A stretch of DNA of 64,000 nt from Roseateles subflavus (GCF_030285365.1 NZ_JASVDS010000003.1:558001-622000); one strand, 5' to 3'. Numbered from the stretch's first letter, positions 7,674 through 16,354 are shown. Notes: generated by a model not told the origin, from the letters alone. Program-made: numbers and translations.

Positions 7674-8894
7674 TCAGACGTGGGCCAGGGCGTCGACCAC
7701 GGGCTGGTGCACGGTCCTGCGGGCGACGAGGGCGGCGCTGAGGCCGGTCAGCAGCAGCATGACGAGCAGCGTCCAGCCATAGAGCGGGCCGTCAATGGCG
7801 ATGTGCAGCGGGTAGCCCTTGGTGGAGCCGGGCGGGGGCGGCATCATGACCGGCACCACCATCAGCAGCAGACTGATGCCGAGGGACAGCAGGGCGCCCA
7901 GCACCGCGCCGCCGCCGCCCAGCACGAGGCCTTCCAGGGACAGTGTCGTGAGCAGCTGCCGTGGCGTCGTCCCCAGCGCGCGCAGCGTGCCGATCTCCCG
8001 GGTGCGCTCGATGATGGCCATGGCCATGGCGTTGGCGACCACGAAGAGCACGATCAGCGCAATGATCAGGCCCAGCGCGCCGAAGATGCGGTTGTAGAGG
8101 TCGCGCACGGCCTTGTAGAAGGTCGCGAGATCCAGCCAGGTCTTGACCTGCAGCCCGCCATGCGCCCCCTGCAGACGCTGCTGCAGCGGGGCGGTGCTGG
8201 CCATGTCCTTGAGGAACACGCCGAGTGTCGAGACGCGCTCCGTGGCCAGCAGGGCCTGGGCGCTGGGCAGGTCAAGGTAGACGAGGCGCTTGTCCAGCTC
8301 GGCGATGCCGGTGGACACGACCCCGCGCACCGTCACGTCGACGGCGTTGAGCGCCCCTGCGGTGGTGCTGGCCAGCAGGGTGAGGCTGCTGCCGGGGCCG
8401 GCCTTGAGACTTTTCGCCAGGCCCTCGCCCAGCATCACCACCTGGCGCTCACGGCTCAGGATCACCTCGCCGGCCTTGACCTGCAGGAAGGGGCCCTTCA
8501 CGGCGAACTCGGCGTCGGCGTCGATGCCGTTGGCCATCATCACCGTCGACTTCTCGCCGTTGGAGATCAGCCCCGTGAACTCCACCCGTGGCAGCACCTG
8601 GCGCACCTCCGGCTCGGCCAGCACGGCCCGGCGCAGGGGCTGCCAGTCGTCGAGGCCATGCTGCAGCGGCGTGTCCTCATCCTGGCTGAACTGGGCCGGC
8701 GTGCCCATCACCAGGTGGCCGGTGCTGCGGGCGGCGGACTGCGCGAGGCTCTCGTAGGTGAACAGCGCGAAGCCGCTGGCCAGCAGCAGGCCGGCGGTGC
8801 CCAGCGCGGCGATGGACAGCGTCACGGCCGAGCGTCGCTTGTTGCGCAAGGCGTTCAACCAGGCGAAGTGCATCCATTTCATCAGGGCGTTCAT
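7674..8894 (-). CDS. ABC transporter permease, FtsX/LolC/MacB type
   Basis: This 406-residue protein has the FtsX-type layout. One membrane segment lies near residues 22-45, followed by a periplasmic domain of about 220 residues (MacB_PCD-like). Three C-terminal membrane segments begin at about 275, with the cytosolic IIERTREIGTLRALG coupling motif between the first two of them. Such permeases act as mechanotransmitters, moving lipoproteins or other hydrophobic cargo rather than small solutes. It overlaps the ATPase gene by 4 bases (ATGA), so the two are translationally coupled. Cargo is unknown. Confidence 0.88.
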   Translation of the reverse strand: MNALMKWMHFAWLNALRNKRRSAVTLSIAALGTAGLLLASGFALFTYESLAQSAARSTGHLVMGTPAQFSQDEDTPLQHGLDDWQPLRRAVLAEPEVRQVLPRVEFTGLISNGEKSTVMMANGIDADAEFAVKGPFLQVKAGEVILSRERQVVMLGEGLAKSLKAGPGSSLTLLASTTAGALNAVDVTVRGVVSTGIAELDKRLVYLDLPSAQALLATERVSTLGVFLKDMASTAPLQQRLQGAHGGLQVKTWLDLATFYKAVRDLYNRIFGALGLIIALIVLFVVANAMAMAIIERTREIGTLRALGTTPRQLLTTLSLEGLVLGGGGAVLGALLSLGISLLLMVVPVMMPPPPGSTKGYPLHIAIDGPLYGWTLLVMLLLTGLSAALVARRTVHQPVVDALAHV

Positions 8895-9643
8895 GCGTGG
8901 GCCTCCTGGGCGGATGCGGTGGATGCGGGGAGGTGGCGAGACGTGTCGTCGCCAGGTGCCGCGGCACGGACGATGCGGCCGTCCAGCAGGCCGATCACGC
9001 GGTCGCAGCGGCGCGTCAGCCGTTCGTCGTGGGTGGCAATGAGGAAGGCGGCGCCGCCCTCGTGGGCCAGGCGGCGCATCAGACCCAGCACCTGCTCCGC
9101 GGTGTGGGAGTCGAGGCTGGCGGTGGGCTCGTCGGCGATCACGAGGCGCGGCCGCTTGACCAGCGCGCGGGCCATGGCCACGCGCTGGCGCTGGCCACCG
9201 GAGAGGGCGTCCGGCCGGTGGGCCGCATGCGCCGAGAGCCCGACCTGCACCAGGGCCTCATCGACACGTCGGCGACGCTCGGCGGCCGGCACGCCGGCGA
9301 GGAACAGCGGGTAGTCGACGTTCTCCGCGACCGTCATCACCGGCACGAGGTTGAAGCTCTGGAACACGAAGCCGATGGCGTCGCGCCGCAGCAGCGTGGC
9401 CGCGAGCGCCTGGCGGGCGTCGACCGGGCGGCCGTCGAGCAAGACCTGACCCTCGTCGGGACTGTCGATCAGGCCGCAGAGGTTGAGCAGGGTGCTCTTG
9501 CCGCTGCCGGACGGCCCGGTGAGGGCCAGCAGCTCGCCTGCCTGGACGTCGAGGTCGACGCCCTGCAGCGCCGGCACCACATGCTCGCCGAGCCGATAGG
9601 TCTTGCGCACGCCGCGCAAGACCATCACCGAGGCGGCACTCAC
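8891..9643 (-). CDS. ABC transporter ATP-binding protein, LolD/MacB type
   Basis: This 250-residue ATPase has Walker A GPSGSGKST near residue 43, the Q-loop (FVFQSFNLVPVMT), signature LSGGQRQR and Walker B LVIADEPT, followed by the H-loop (IATHDERL). The VFQSFNLVP form of the Q-loop is typical of the LolD/MacB/FtsE subfamily that pairs with FtsX-type permeases. Translation starts at a GTG overlapping the stop of the upstream gene by 4 bases. The C-terminal 30 residues are low-complexity. It powers the adjoining permease. Confidence 0.92.
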   Translation of the reverse strand: MSAASVMVLRGVRKTYRLGEHVVPALQGVDLDVQAGELLALTGPSGSGKSTLLNLCGLIDSPDEGQVLLDGRPVDARQALAATLLRRDAIGFVFQSFNLVPVMTVAENVDYPLFLAGVPAAERRRRVDEALVQVGLSAHAAHRPDALSGGQRQRVAMARALVKRPRLVIADEPTASLDSHTAEQVLGLMRRLAHEGGAAFLIATHDERLTRRCDRVIGLLDGRIVRAAAPGDDTSRHLPASTASAQEAHA

Positions 9644-10290
9644 TGCACGCCCTTCAGCGCGGCCTGGGCGTCCCCCGCCTGGGGCAGCTGGCGGGCCAGC
9701 ACCTGCTGGTACAGGCCGCGGGCACGCGGCAGGTCCTTGGCCTGCTCGGCCTGACGGGCGGAACGCATGAGGACGGCGCCCTGGAATCCGCCCGGTGCCT
9801 TGGCGAACAGCGGGCTGGCCTGGATCTCCTCCAGCAACTGCCGGCCGCGCGGACCGCGGTTGAACATCTCCGGCAGTCCGAGGAAGGTGTTGGCTGCGAC
9901 GAAGCGGGTCTGCAGGCTGACCGGCGTGCCCTGGACCAGGGCTTGGTCATGCTCCGGGCCCAGCAGGCCGATCGCCTTGTCGATCAGAGCCAGCCCATCC
10001 TCGGCATAGCTCATCTTCTTCCACGGCGCCCAGGCGTCGCGCGCCTTGAGCGTGGTGGTGGCGCCGAGGTAGCTCATCAGCAGGGGGTGACCGGGCTCGG
10101 CCTTGAGCAGGGCCTGGAACTGCTCCGAGCTGGCATCGGTGGCATCGGCCTTGCCCTTGCTCGCCTCGGTGAACTGGGCGACGGCGGCCTGCAGCGCGGC
10201 CTCCGGCAGGGCGTGGGCGCTGGCGATGCACAGGGCGGCGGCGCAGCCGCCGAGGGCGGCGAGCAGGGAGCGTTGGGGGCGGTGGTTCAT
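9640..10290 (-). CDS. Secreted alpha-helical protein heading the ABC operon, function unknown
   Basis: This 216-residue protein has a signal peptide (ending CIASAHA) and a mature part made of Ala/Leu-rich helices resembling degenerate TPR repeats, for example the last 35 residues (AKDLPRARGLYQQVLARQLP). I recognise no named family. The ATG at 10290 gives a proper signal peptide; an in-frame ATG 45 bases upstream would add an unlikely N-terminus. Its stop overlaps the ATPase start by 4 bases, so it is the first gene of the five-gene unit and presumably a periplasmic component of the system. Confidence 0.7.
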   Translation of the reverse strand: MNHRPQRSLLAALGGCAAALCIASAHALPEAALQAAVAQFTEASKGKADATDASSEQFQALLKAEPGHPLLMSYLGATTTLKARDAWAPWKKMSYAEDGLALIDKAIGLLGPEHDQALVQGTPVSLQTRFVAANTFLGLPEMFNRGPRGRQLLEEIQASPLFAKAPGGFQGAVLMRSARQAEQAKDLPRARGLYQQVLARQLPQAGDAQAALKGVQ

Positions 10291-10419
10291 GGCGTCCTCA
10301 TGTCGGGGTGGGTACATGGGACGCAGCGTAGGCAACGGGCCTGCGTCGGGCGAGGCCGACGCGACGGGGTGGCCTGCCGTGCCGCGAAACGCCGTCGCAG
10401 CGGCGCGAGATGCAGCGCC

Positions 10420-10450
10420 AAAAAGAAAGCCGGCACACGAGGTGCCGGCT
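10420..10450 (-). terminator. Rho-independent terminator after the Ala/Pro-rich protein gene
   Basis: Read leftward, a perfect 9-bp stem (AGCCGGCAC / GTGCCGGCT, 5-base loop) is followed by TTTCTTTTT. It lies about 50 bases past the stop of the gene at 10499-10960. Confidence 0.85.
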
Positions 10451-10498
10451 CAAGGCGGCCGGAGCCGCCAGGACATTCCGCTGGGTCAGGGACGAGGC

Positions 10499-10960
10499 TT
10501 ACTTCTTGGGAGCCTCGGTCTTGCTGTCCGTCTTGGCCGTGGCGGGTGCCGGGGTGGCGGCCGGGGTCACGGGGGCGGCAGGCTTGGCTTCAGCAGCCGG
10601 GGCCGCCTCCTTGGCGCCCTCCTTCGCGCCCTCCTTGTGGCTGGCCTTGTGCACATGCTTGTGCTCCGCCTTGTGCTCCATCTTGTGCATGGGCTTGGCC
10701 TCGGCCGTCTTCTCCGCGACAGGCGCAGCCGGGGCGGCGGTGCTCGCGGCGGCGACGGGCTTGATCTGCGGCGCTGCCGTGGCCGGCGCGGTGGCCGGGC
10801 TGGTGGCCGCGGGCTTGGCGGCCGGCGTGGTGGTGGCGGCAGGCGCCGTGGCAGCCGGCGTGGCGGCCGGAGCCGTGGTGGCCGGAGCGGCCGGGGCCTG
10901 GGCGAAGGCGGCACCGCTCAGGGCCAGCAGGGAAGCGATCAGGGTGGTCTTGGTGTTCAT
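10499..10960 (-). CDS. Secreted low-complexity Ala/Pro/Lys/His-rich protein
   Basis: This 153-residue protein has a clear signal peptide (MNTKTTLIASLLALSGAAFA) followed by Ala/Pro/Thr repeats. At about residues 90-112 lies a basic stretch with repeated H-K pairs (MHKMEHKAEHKHVHKASHK), then two EGAKEGAKE repeats and another Ala/Pro tail. No globular domain is visible. The His/Lys stretch could bind metal or polyanions, but that is speculation. The gene downstream of the divergent region at 11364-11570 encodes a similar protein, so the two form a tandem pair. A strong terminator follows. Confidence 0.7.
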   Translation of the reverse strand: MNTKTTLIASLLALSGAAFAQAPAAPATTAPAATPAATAPAATTTPAAKPAATSPATAPATAAPQIKPVAAASTAAPAAPVAEKTAEAKPMHKMEHKAEHKHVHKASHKEGAKEGAKEAAPAAEAKPAAPVTPAATPAPATAKTDSKTEAPKK

Positions 10961-11027
10961 GGTCAGGTCCTTGTCGTGAGTGAAGGAAATCGGGGTGTCA
11001 GGAAGGCGGCGGAGGGCTTGGGGCCGC

Positions 11028-11363
11028 TCAGCCCGGGGTCTTGGTCGGGGCCGGCTTGACCGCTGCGGCGGGCGAGGGGGCCGGGGTGGCTGCCGTGTCA
11101 GGGGCGGCCTTCACCTGGGCACCGGCTGCGTGCTTGCCGGTGGCAGTGGCGGGCGCGGAGCCGATCGGGGCGGGGGTGCTCGCCGCAGCCTTCGTGCTCT
11201 TCTCGACCGCCGGATTCTTGGGGCTCGCGGGCTGCGCAGTCTGCGTGCTAGCGGTTGCCGTGGCAGCTGGTGCTGCGCTCGTCCCGGATGCCTGCTGGGC
11301 CGATGCCACCGTGGCGATCAGGGCCAGCATCGAGGGGATCAGTGCAGTCTTCAGTGCTTTCAT
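11028..11363 (-). CDS. Secreted low-complexity Ala/Pro/Thr-rich protein, paralogue of its neighbour
   Basis: This 111-residue protein has a signal peptide (MKALKTALIPSMLALIATVASA) followed by Ala/Pro/Thr/Ser-rich sequence without any recognisable domain. Its N-terminus and composition resemble the next gene (10499-10960), 67 bases downstream in the same direction, but it lacks the His/Lys stretch. The codon pattern and signal peptide argue that it is real. Function is unknown; a cell-envelope or matrix role is only a guess. Confidence 0.6.
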   Translation of the reverse strand: MKALKTALIPSMLALIATVASAQQASGTSAAPAATATASTQTAQPASPKNPAVEKSTKAAASTPAPIGSAPATATGKHAAGAQVKAAPDTAATPAPSPAAAVKPAPTKTPG

Positions 11364-11461
11364 CTGGGGGCTCCAGGGTTGGTGAACTTGTGCCTCCTCA
11401 ACGAGACCCGACGAGCGCCAGTTGACGCCGGGAAGCGCCCTTTCAAAGCGTTACATCTGTG

Positions 11462-11475
11462 TTGCAGATCTGCAA
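11462..11475. promoter_or_regulatory. 14-bp perfect palindrome in a divergent promoter region
   Basis: TTGCAGATCTGCAA is a perfect 14-bp palindrome, and it overlaps a second inverted pair (ATCTG / CAGAT) starting a few bases earlier. It lies about 100 bases upstream of both the leftward Ala-rich gene pair and the rightward gamma-glutamyltransferase gene, in a 207-base gene-free stretch. This is the usual place for an operator, but no regulator gene is adjacent. Confidence 0.4.
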
Positions 11476-11570
11476 AACGAGCCGGCGAGAGGCGAAGCAG
11501 TGGGGTCAGGTCTTGCCTGATGCGCGGCGGCAGTCGGGTGACAGAATCGACGCCAGCACAGGAGACACCC

Positions 11571-13196
11571 ATGACCCACCGCTTCGATTGGCACAACCCC
11601 TACGCGAGCACGCGCAGCCCCGTGTTCGCGCGCAACGTCGTGTCCACCTCGCACCCGCTGGCGGCTCAGGCGGGCCTGCGCATGCTGGCCGCGGGCGGCA
11701 ATGCGGTGGATGCGGCCGTGGCCTGCGCGGCGGTCATGACGCTGGTCGAGCCCTGCAGCAATGGTCTGGGCTCCGACGCCTTCTGCATCCTGTGGGACGG
11801 CCAGCGCCTGCATGGCCTCAATGCCTCCGGTCCCGCGCCGCAGGCATGGACGCCTGCCCACATCCGCCGCCGCTATGGCTGCGCGCAGGACGCCATGCCC
11901 AAGCGCGGCTGGGGCGGCGTGACGGTGCCCGGCGCCGTCGGGGCCTGGATGGCGCTCAGCGAGCGCTTCGGCCGGCTGCCCTTTGCCGACCTGATGGCGC
12001 CGGCCATCGAGATCGCCGAGCGCGGCTATGCGGTGCCCGTGGGTGTGCAGGGCAAGTGGGCGATGGCCGCGGCGCTGGAGGAGCTCACCACGCAGGCGGG
12101 CTTCGCGCAGGCCTTCCTGCCGCGCGGGCGCGCGCCGGCGGTCGGCGAGCTGTTCCGCTTCCCGGACGCCGCCCGCAGCCTGCGGCTCATCGCGCAGACG
12201 AAGGGCGAGGCCTTCTACCGCGGCGAGATCGCCGCCGCGCTGGCGGCCTTCGCGCGCGACACCGGTGGCGACCTCACCGAGGCGGATCTCGCGGCCTACC
12301 GCCCGCAGTGGGTCGATCCCATCCAGCAGACGCACGCCGGCCACGCATTGCACGAGATCCCGCCGAACGGGCAGGGCATCGCGGCGCTCATCGCGCTGGG
12401 CATCCTGCGGCACACGCGCTACCGCGAGCACGGCCCGGACGATGCGGCCGGCCTGCACCTGCAGATCGAGGCCATGAAGCTCGCCTTCGCCGATGTCTAC
12501 CGCTACGTGGCCGAGCCCGCGGCGATGGACCGTTCCGTCGAGGCGATGCTGGACGAGGCCTACCTGGCCCGGCGGGCGGCGCTGATCGACCCGTCGCGGG
12601 CCATGGACTTTGCGCCGGGCAACCCGGTCAAGGGCGGCACCATCTACCTGACCGCCGCCGACGAGCGCGGCATGATGGTCAGCTTCATCCAGAGCAACTA
12701 CATGGGCTTCGGCTCCGGCCTCGTGCTGCCGGGCTACGGCGTCTCCCTGCAGAACCGCGGCCACTGCTTCACGCTGGCGGACGGCCACCCCAACCAGGTG
12801 GCGCCGGGCAAGCGGCCCTTCCACACCATCATCCCGGCCTTCCTCACCCGGGACGGCCAGGCGCAGATGAGCTTCGGCGTGATGGGCGGCAACATGCAGC
12901 CGCAGGGCCATCTGCAGACGCTCGTGCGCATGCTGGACCACGGCCAGCAGCCGCAGGCGGCGTGCGACGCGCCGCGCTGGCGCTTCAATGCCGGGCGCTC
13001 GATCAACGTGGAGCCGCACATGGCACCGCAGACCGTCGCCGCCCTGGCCGCCCTGGGCCACGAGATCGGCGACATCCACGACAGCTACCAGGACTTCGGC
13101 GCCGGTCAGTTCATCTGGCGCCTGGGCGATCCGGCCGTCGAGGGCTATGCCGCCGCGAGCGACCCGCGCCGCGACGGGGCGGCCGTGGGCTTCTGA
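11571..13196 (+). CDS. Gamma-glutamyltransferase family protein (Ntn hydrolase)
   Basis: This 541-residue protein matches the GGT family from end to end: MLAAGGNAVDAAVA near the start, EPCSNGLGSDAF, and the PPNGQG segment. T357, in VKGGTIYL, is the predicted autocleavage site and N-terminal nucleophile of the small subunit. The following SFIQSNYMGFGSG and FHTIIPAFL segments are also typical. No signal peptide is seen, and the sequence resembles the cytosolic YwrD/oxamate amidohydrolase (HpxW) branch rather than classical periplasmic GGT, so the substrate may not be glutathione. The ATG after GGAGACACCC was chosen as start. Confidence 0.85.
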   Translation: MTHRFDWHNPYASTRSPVFARNVVSTSHPLAAQAGLRMLAAGGNAVDAAVACAAVMTLVEPCSNGLGSDAFCILWDGQRLHGLNASGPAPQAWTPAHIRRRYGCAQDAMPKRGWGGVTVPGAVGAWMALSERFGRLPFADLMAPAIEIAERGYAVPVGVQGKWAMAAALEELTTQAGFAQAFLPRGRAPAVGELFRFPDAARSLRLIAQTKGEAFYRGEIAAALAAFARDTGGDLTEADLAAYRPQWVDPIQQTHAGHALHEIPPNGQGIAALIALGILRHTRYREHGPDDAAGLHLQIEAMKLAFADVYRYVAEPAAMDRSVEAMLDEAYLARRAALIDPSRAMDFAPGNPVKGGTIYLTAADERGMMVSFIQSNYMGFGSGLVLPGYGVSLQNRGHCFTLADGHPNQVAPGKRPFHTIIPAFLTRDGQAQMSFGVMGGNMQPQGHLQTLVRMLDHGQQPQAACDAPRWRFNAGRSINVEPHMAPQTVAALAALGHEIGDIHDSYQDFGAGQFIWRLGDPAVEGYAAASDPRRDGAAVGF

Positions 13197-13614
13197 ACGC
13201 GCCCCCGGGGGGGGGGGCGCCGGAGCGCGTCCTGGTGCGCCGCCCCTGACCATCAGCACTGCATGAACAGGGGACATTGTGCGAAGCTGGCGCCGCCGTG
13301 CTTGTGGTCGCCCCCGTGCCGCTGCTAGCATGCCCGGACCCTCCCACCCTGCCGCAGGACGCCCCATGACCAAGCTGCTCGACCGCACCAGACGCTGCAC
13401 CCGCCGTGCCGTCTCGGCGCGTCCGTGCGTGCCGGGGCGAGGTCGTTCGCCGCATTGAAGTCTGGCGCCGAGCTTCGGCACTGACGCTCGGCACTGACCC
13501 TCGGCACAGACGATCGGCCTGGTTGCGGCGCTGCCGCGACGGCCTCTTTTCCTGCAAGCCTGCGCACCCGCAGGCAGATGCCGTCTCCACGAGAGCCGGC
13601 CTTCGGAGATTTTC
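13197..13614 (+). other. Gene-free stretch with a G-run hairpin and a 13-bp tandem repeat
   Basis: No convincing gene lies in these 418 bases. Just past the gamma-glutamyltransferase stop, GCGCCCCC (13199-13206) can pair with GGGGGCGC (13213-13220) across an 11-G run, giving a hairpin without a T-tract. At 13475-13519 a 13-bp unit beginning TCGGCACTGAC is repeated three times with small changes plus a partial fourth. A TAGCAT box near 13327 followed by a 30-codon reading frame at 13366 could be a promoter and a decayed gene start, but nothing supports a product. Confidence 0.5.
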
Positions 13615-14985
13615 ATGCAAGCCCAAGCCACCGGCTGGCTGGACCGGATCAAGCAAGCCCTGACCCTCCCCGACGGAGACCTGCTGCGAGACCGCGTGTA
13701 CCGCCGGCTCTGGACCTCGATCCTCATCAGCTCCCTCGGGGGGCAGATCACCCTGCTCGCGCTGCCGCTCACCGCGGCCGTGCTGCTCAACGCCACGCCC
13801 ACGCAGATGGGGCTGCTGACCTCCATGGAGATCGCGCCCTTCGTGCTTTTCTCGCTGCCCGGCGGCGTGTGGCTGGACCGCGTGCGAAAGCTGCCCGTCT
13901 ACATCGTCGGCGAGGCCGTGCTGGGCCTGGCCGTCGGCACGGTGCCGGTGGCCGCCTGGATGGGCTGGCTCACGATGAGCTGGCTTTACGTCGTCGGCTT
14001 CATCCTCGGCACCATCTACACGATCGCCGGCAGCGCCGCGCAGATCGTGCTGACGCAGGTCGTCACCCGGGACCGCCTGGTGGAGGCGCACGCGAAGAAC
14101 GCGCTGGCCTCGTCCGGCGCCGAGGTCGTGGGGCCGGGTCTTGCCGGGGCGCTGATCAAGCTCCTCGGCGCGCCCATGGCCCTGGCGGCGGACGCCTGCC
14201 TGGTGATGGTCTCCGCGCTGATCCTGCGCGGCATCCGCGTGCGGGAGGAGCTGCACCATGTCTCGGGCGCGGACTTCTGGCGCGACCTCAAGGCGGGCGT
14301 GCGCTTCGTGCGGCACCAGCAGCTGCTGGTGGCGCTGGCCTGCGCCGTGGGCGGCTGGCAGTTCTTCTACAACGCCGCGCTGGTGGTGCAGATCCTCTTC
14401 GCGACGCGCACGCTGGGCCTGTCCGGCGAGACGGTGGGCCTGTGCTACGTGGCGCTCGGTGCCGGCACCGTGATCACGAGCGTGCTGGGCCATCGGATCA
14501 GCAAGCGCCTGGGCCCCGGCCCGAGCCTCATCGCCGGCTTTGCCACCTGTGGCCTGGGCTGGCTCGTGCTGGGCCTGGCCCCGCTGGGACCCTGGGGCGT
14601 GGCGGCCTTCGCCTTCATGCTGTTCACCTTCGGCGTGGGCGCCGTGCTCATCTTCATCAACTTCCTCTCGCTGCGCCAGGCCGTGACGCCCGCGCCGCTG
14701 CTGGGCCGCATGACGAGCACGATGCGCTGGCTGATCCTGATCCCCGCCGGCCCCGGCGCCCTGCTGGGCGGCTGGCTGGGCGAGCACGTGGACCTGCGTG
14801 CCTCGCTGATGTTCGCGGGCCTGGGCGGCCTGCTGCTGAGCGCGGTGGTGTGGCGCCTGGGCACGATCCGCGGCGTGGCCGTGCTGCCGGTGCTGCAGGA
14901 CCTCGGCACGGAGTCCACCCTCGGGGCCGAGGCCCAGCCCGGTCTGATCCCGGACGTCGGCGCGCAGGGCGTCTCGGCGAAGTGA
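13615..14985 (+). CDS. MFS transporter, EntS-like (MFS_3) family
   Basis: This 456-residue protein has about 12 membrane segments. The N-terminal half carries the motif-A region GGVWLDRVRKLPVYI after the second segment, as in the MFS_3 group that includes the enterobactin exporter EntS and many drug or small-molecule exporters. A short C-terminal cytosolic tail follows. GGAGAT lies upstream of the chosen ATG. It is followed 10 bases later by a GNAT acetyltransferase gene, so a two-gene unit is likely. Substrate is unknown; no siderophore genes are near. Confidence 0.85.
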   Translation: MQAQATGWLDRIKQALTLPDGDLLRDRVYRRLWTSILISSLGGQITLLALPLTAAVLLNATPTQMGLLTSMEIAPFVLFSLPGGVWLDRVRKLPVYIVGEAVLGLAVGTVPVAAWMGWLTMSWLYVVGFILGTIYTIAGSAAQIVLTQVVTRDRLVEAHAKNALASSGAEVVGPGLAGALIKLLGAPMALAADACLVMVSALILRGIRVREELHHVSGADFWRDLKAGVRFVRHQQLLVALACAVGGWQFFYNAALVVQILFATRTLGLSGETVGLCYVALGAGTVITSVLGHRISKRLGPGPSLIAGFATCGLGWLVLGLAPLGPWGVAAFAFMLFTFGVGAVLIFINFLSLRQAVTPAPLLGRMTSTMRWLILIPAGPGALLGGWLGEHVDLRASLMFAGLGGLLLSAVVWRLGTIRGVAVLPVLQDLGTESTLGAEAQPGLIPDVGAQGVSAK

Positions 14986-14995
14986 GGCGCGTGCG

Positions 14996-15595
14996 ATGAG
15001 TGATGTGAACACCCCCAGCGCCGTGCCGCCCCTGGTGCTGCTGAAGGTGCCCGAGGAGCTCAGCAGCGAGCGGCTCGTCCTGCTGTCGGCCCGGGCCGGC
15101 TTCGGGCAGGCCGTCAACGCGGCGGTGGTCGAGTCCTTCGAGCAGCTGCGCCCCTGGATGCCCTGGTGCCAGGCCTTGCCTGCCGTGGAGGACAGCGAGG
15201 CCGTGATGCGCCAGATGCAGGCCCGCTTCCTGCTGCGCGAGGACCTCTGCTACTACTTCTTCCGCCGGGGCGAGGACGGCCGCCCGGGCCGCCTGCTGGG
15301 CGGCTGCGGCCTGCACCGCATGGACTGGGCGCTGCGGCGCTTTGAGATCGGCTACTGGGTGCGCAGCTCCGCGCAGGGGCAGGGCTACGTCAGTGAGATG
15401 GTGCAGCGGCTCAGCCGCCTGGCCTTCGAGCAGCTGCGGGCGCGCCGGCTGGAGATCCGCTGCGATGCCCGCAACACGCGCAGCCGCGCCGTGGCGGAGC
15501 GCAACGGCTTCACGCTGGAGGCGGTGCTGCGCCACGCCATGCTGGGAGTGGACGGCGAGCCGGTCGACCAGTGCATCTACGCGCGCTGGCCCTGA
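14996..15595 (+). CDS. GNAT family N-acetyltransferase, RimJ/RimL-like
   Basis: This 199-residue protein has the GNAT acetyl-CoA site (WVRSSAQGQGYVSEMV, where QGQGY is the pyrophosphate loop) and the later RLEIRCDARNTRSRAVAERNG segment (split here as RLEIRCDARN and SRAVAERNG), the hallmark of the Acetyltransf_3/RimJ-RimL group. These enzymes acetylate protein N-termini or small amines. It sits 10 bases after the MFS gene. An acetyltransferase-exporter pair can confer resistance to a small molecule, but that is inference. Confidence 0.88.
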   Translation: MSDVNTPSAVPPLVLLKVPEELSSERLVLLSARAGFGQAVNAAVVESFEQLRPWMPWCQALPAVEDSEAVMRQMQARFLLREDLCYYFFRRGEDGRPGRLLGGCGLHRMDWALRRFEIGYWVRSSAQGQGYVSEMVQRLSRLAFEQLRARRLEIRCDARNTRSRAVAERNGFTLEAVLRHAMLGVDGEPVDQCIYARWP

Positions 15596-15604
15596 GCGGC
15601 GCGC

Positions 15605-16354
15605 TCAGGCGGCCGGGCTGAAGCGGTCCACGGCGTCGGTGATCAGCCCGTCCAGCCCCAGCGCGCGCAGGCGCTGCGCGGTGGGCTCGTCGTTGACGGT
15701 GTAGACGAGGGCCCGCATGCCGGCCGCGTGGATGGCGTCCAGGCGCGCGGCGTCCATCAGCAGGTAGTTCGTGATGACGGCACAGCAGCCCAGCGCCTTC
15801 GCCTCGTCCAGCCAGCTGTCGCGAGGCAGGTTCAGCAGCAGCGCGCGGCGCTCGTCGGGCGCGCTGTGGCGCACGCCGGCCAGCGCCTCGGGATCGAAGG
15901 AGCTGAAGACCGGGCGCAGCGTCTGGCCGGCCCACAGGCGCGTCACCTCGCGGCCCAGCACCTCGCCCGTCTCCCAGGCCTGGCCCGGATTCGGCTTGAG
16001 CTCGATGTTGATCGCCAGCTGGTTCGCGATCAGGAAGGCGGCCATGGCCTCCAGCGAGGCGAGGGGCTCGCCCGCGTGCTGGCGGCTGTGCCAGCGCCCG
16101 GCGTCCAGTCTGGAGAGCTGACTCCAATCCTGCGCCCCGGCCGGTCCGCGGCCGGAGCTGGTGCGGTCCAAGTCATCGTCATGCAGCAAGAAGGGCACGC
16201 CGTCCCGCGAAAGCTTGAGGTCGCATTCGAAGGCGCGATAGCCGAAGGCGGCGCCCGCGCGGAAGGCCGCCAGCGTGTTCTCCGGGGCCAGGCGGCCGGC
16301 GCCGCGATGGGCGATCCAGAAGGGCAGGGGCCAGGGGGGGGTGTCGGTGCTCAT
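15605..16354 (-). CDS. ugpQ: Glycerophosphodiester phosphodiesterase
   Basis: This 249-residue protein has the GDPD catalytic motifs: IAHRGAGRLAPENT near residue 14, FECDLKLSRDG near 43 and LLHDDDLDRTSSG near 55, giving the catalytic histidines and the metal-binding Glu/Asp. NIELKP near 115 supplies the next glutamate. It hydrolyses glycerophosphodiesters to glycerol-3-phosphate and an alcohol. There is no signal peptide, so it is the cytosolic UgpQ type. The ATG at 16354 fits the family start. It is convergent with the GNAT gene, with 9 bases between stops. Confidence 0.88.
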   Translation of the reverse strand: MSTDTPPWPLPFWIAHRGAGRLAPENTLAAFRAGAAFGYRAFECDLKLSRDGVPFLLHDDDLDRTSSGRGPAGAQDWSQLSRLDAGRWHSRQHAGEPLASLEAMAAFLIANQLAINIELKPNPGQAWETGEVLGREVTRLWAGQTLRPVFSSFDPEALAGVRHSAPDERRALLLNLPRDSWLDEAKALGCCAVITNYLLMDAARLDAIHAAGMRALVYTVNDEPTAQRLRALGLDGLITDAVDRFSPAA

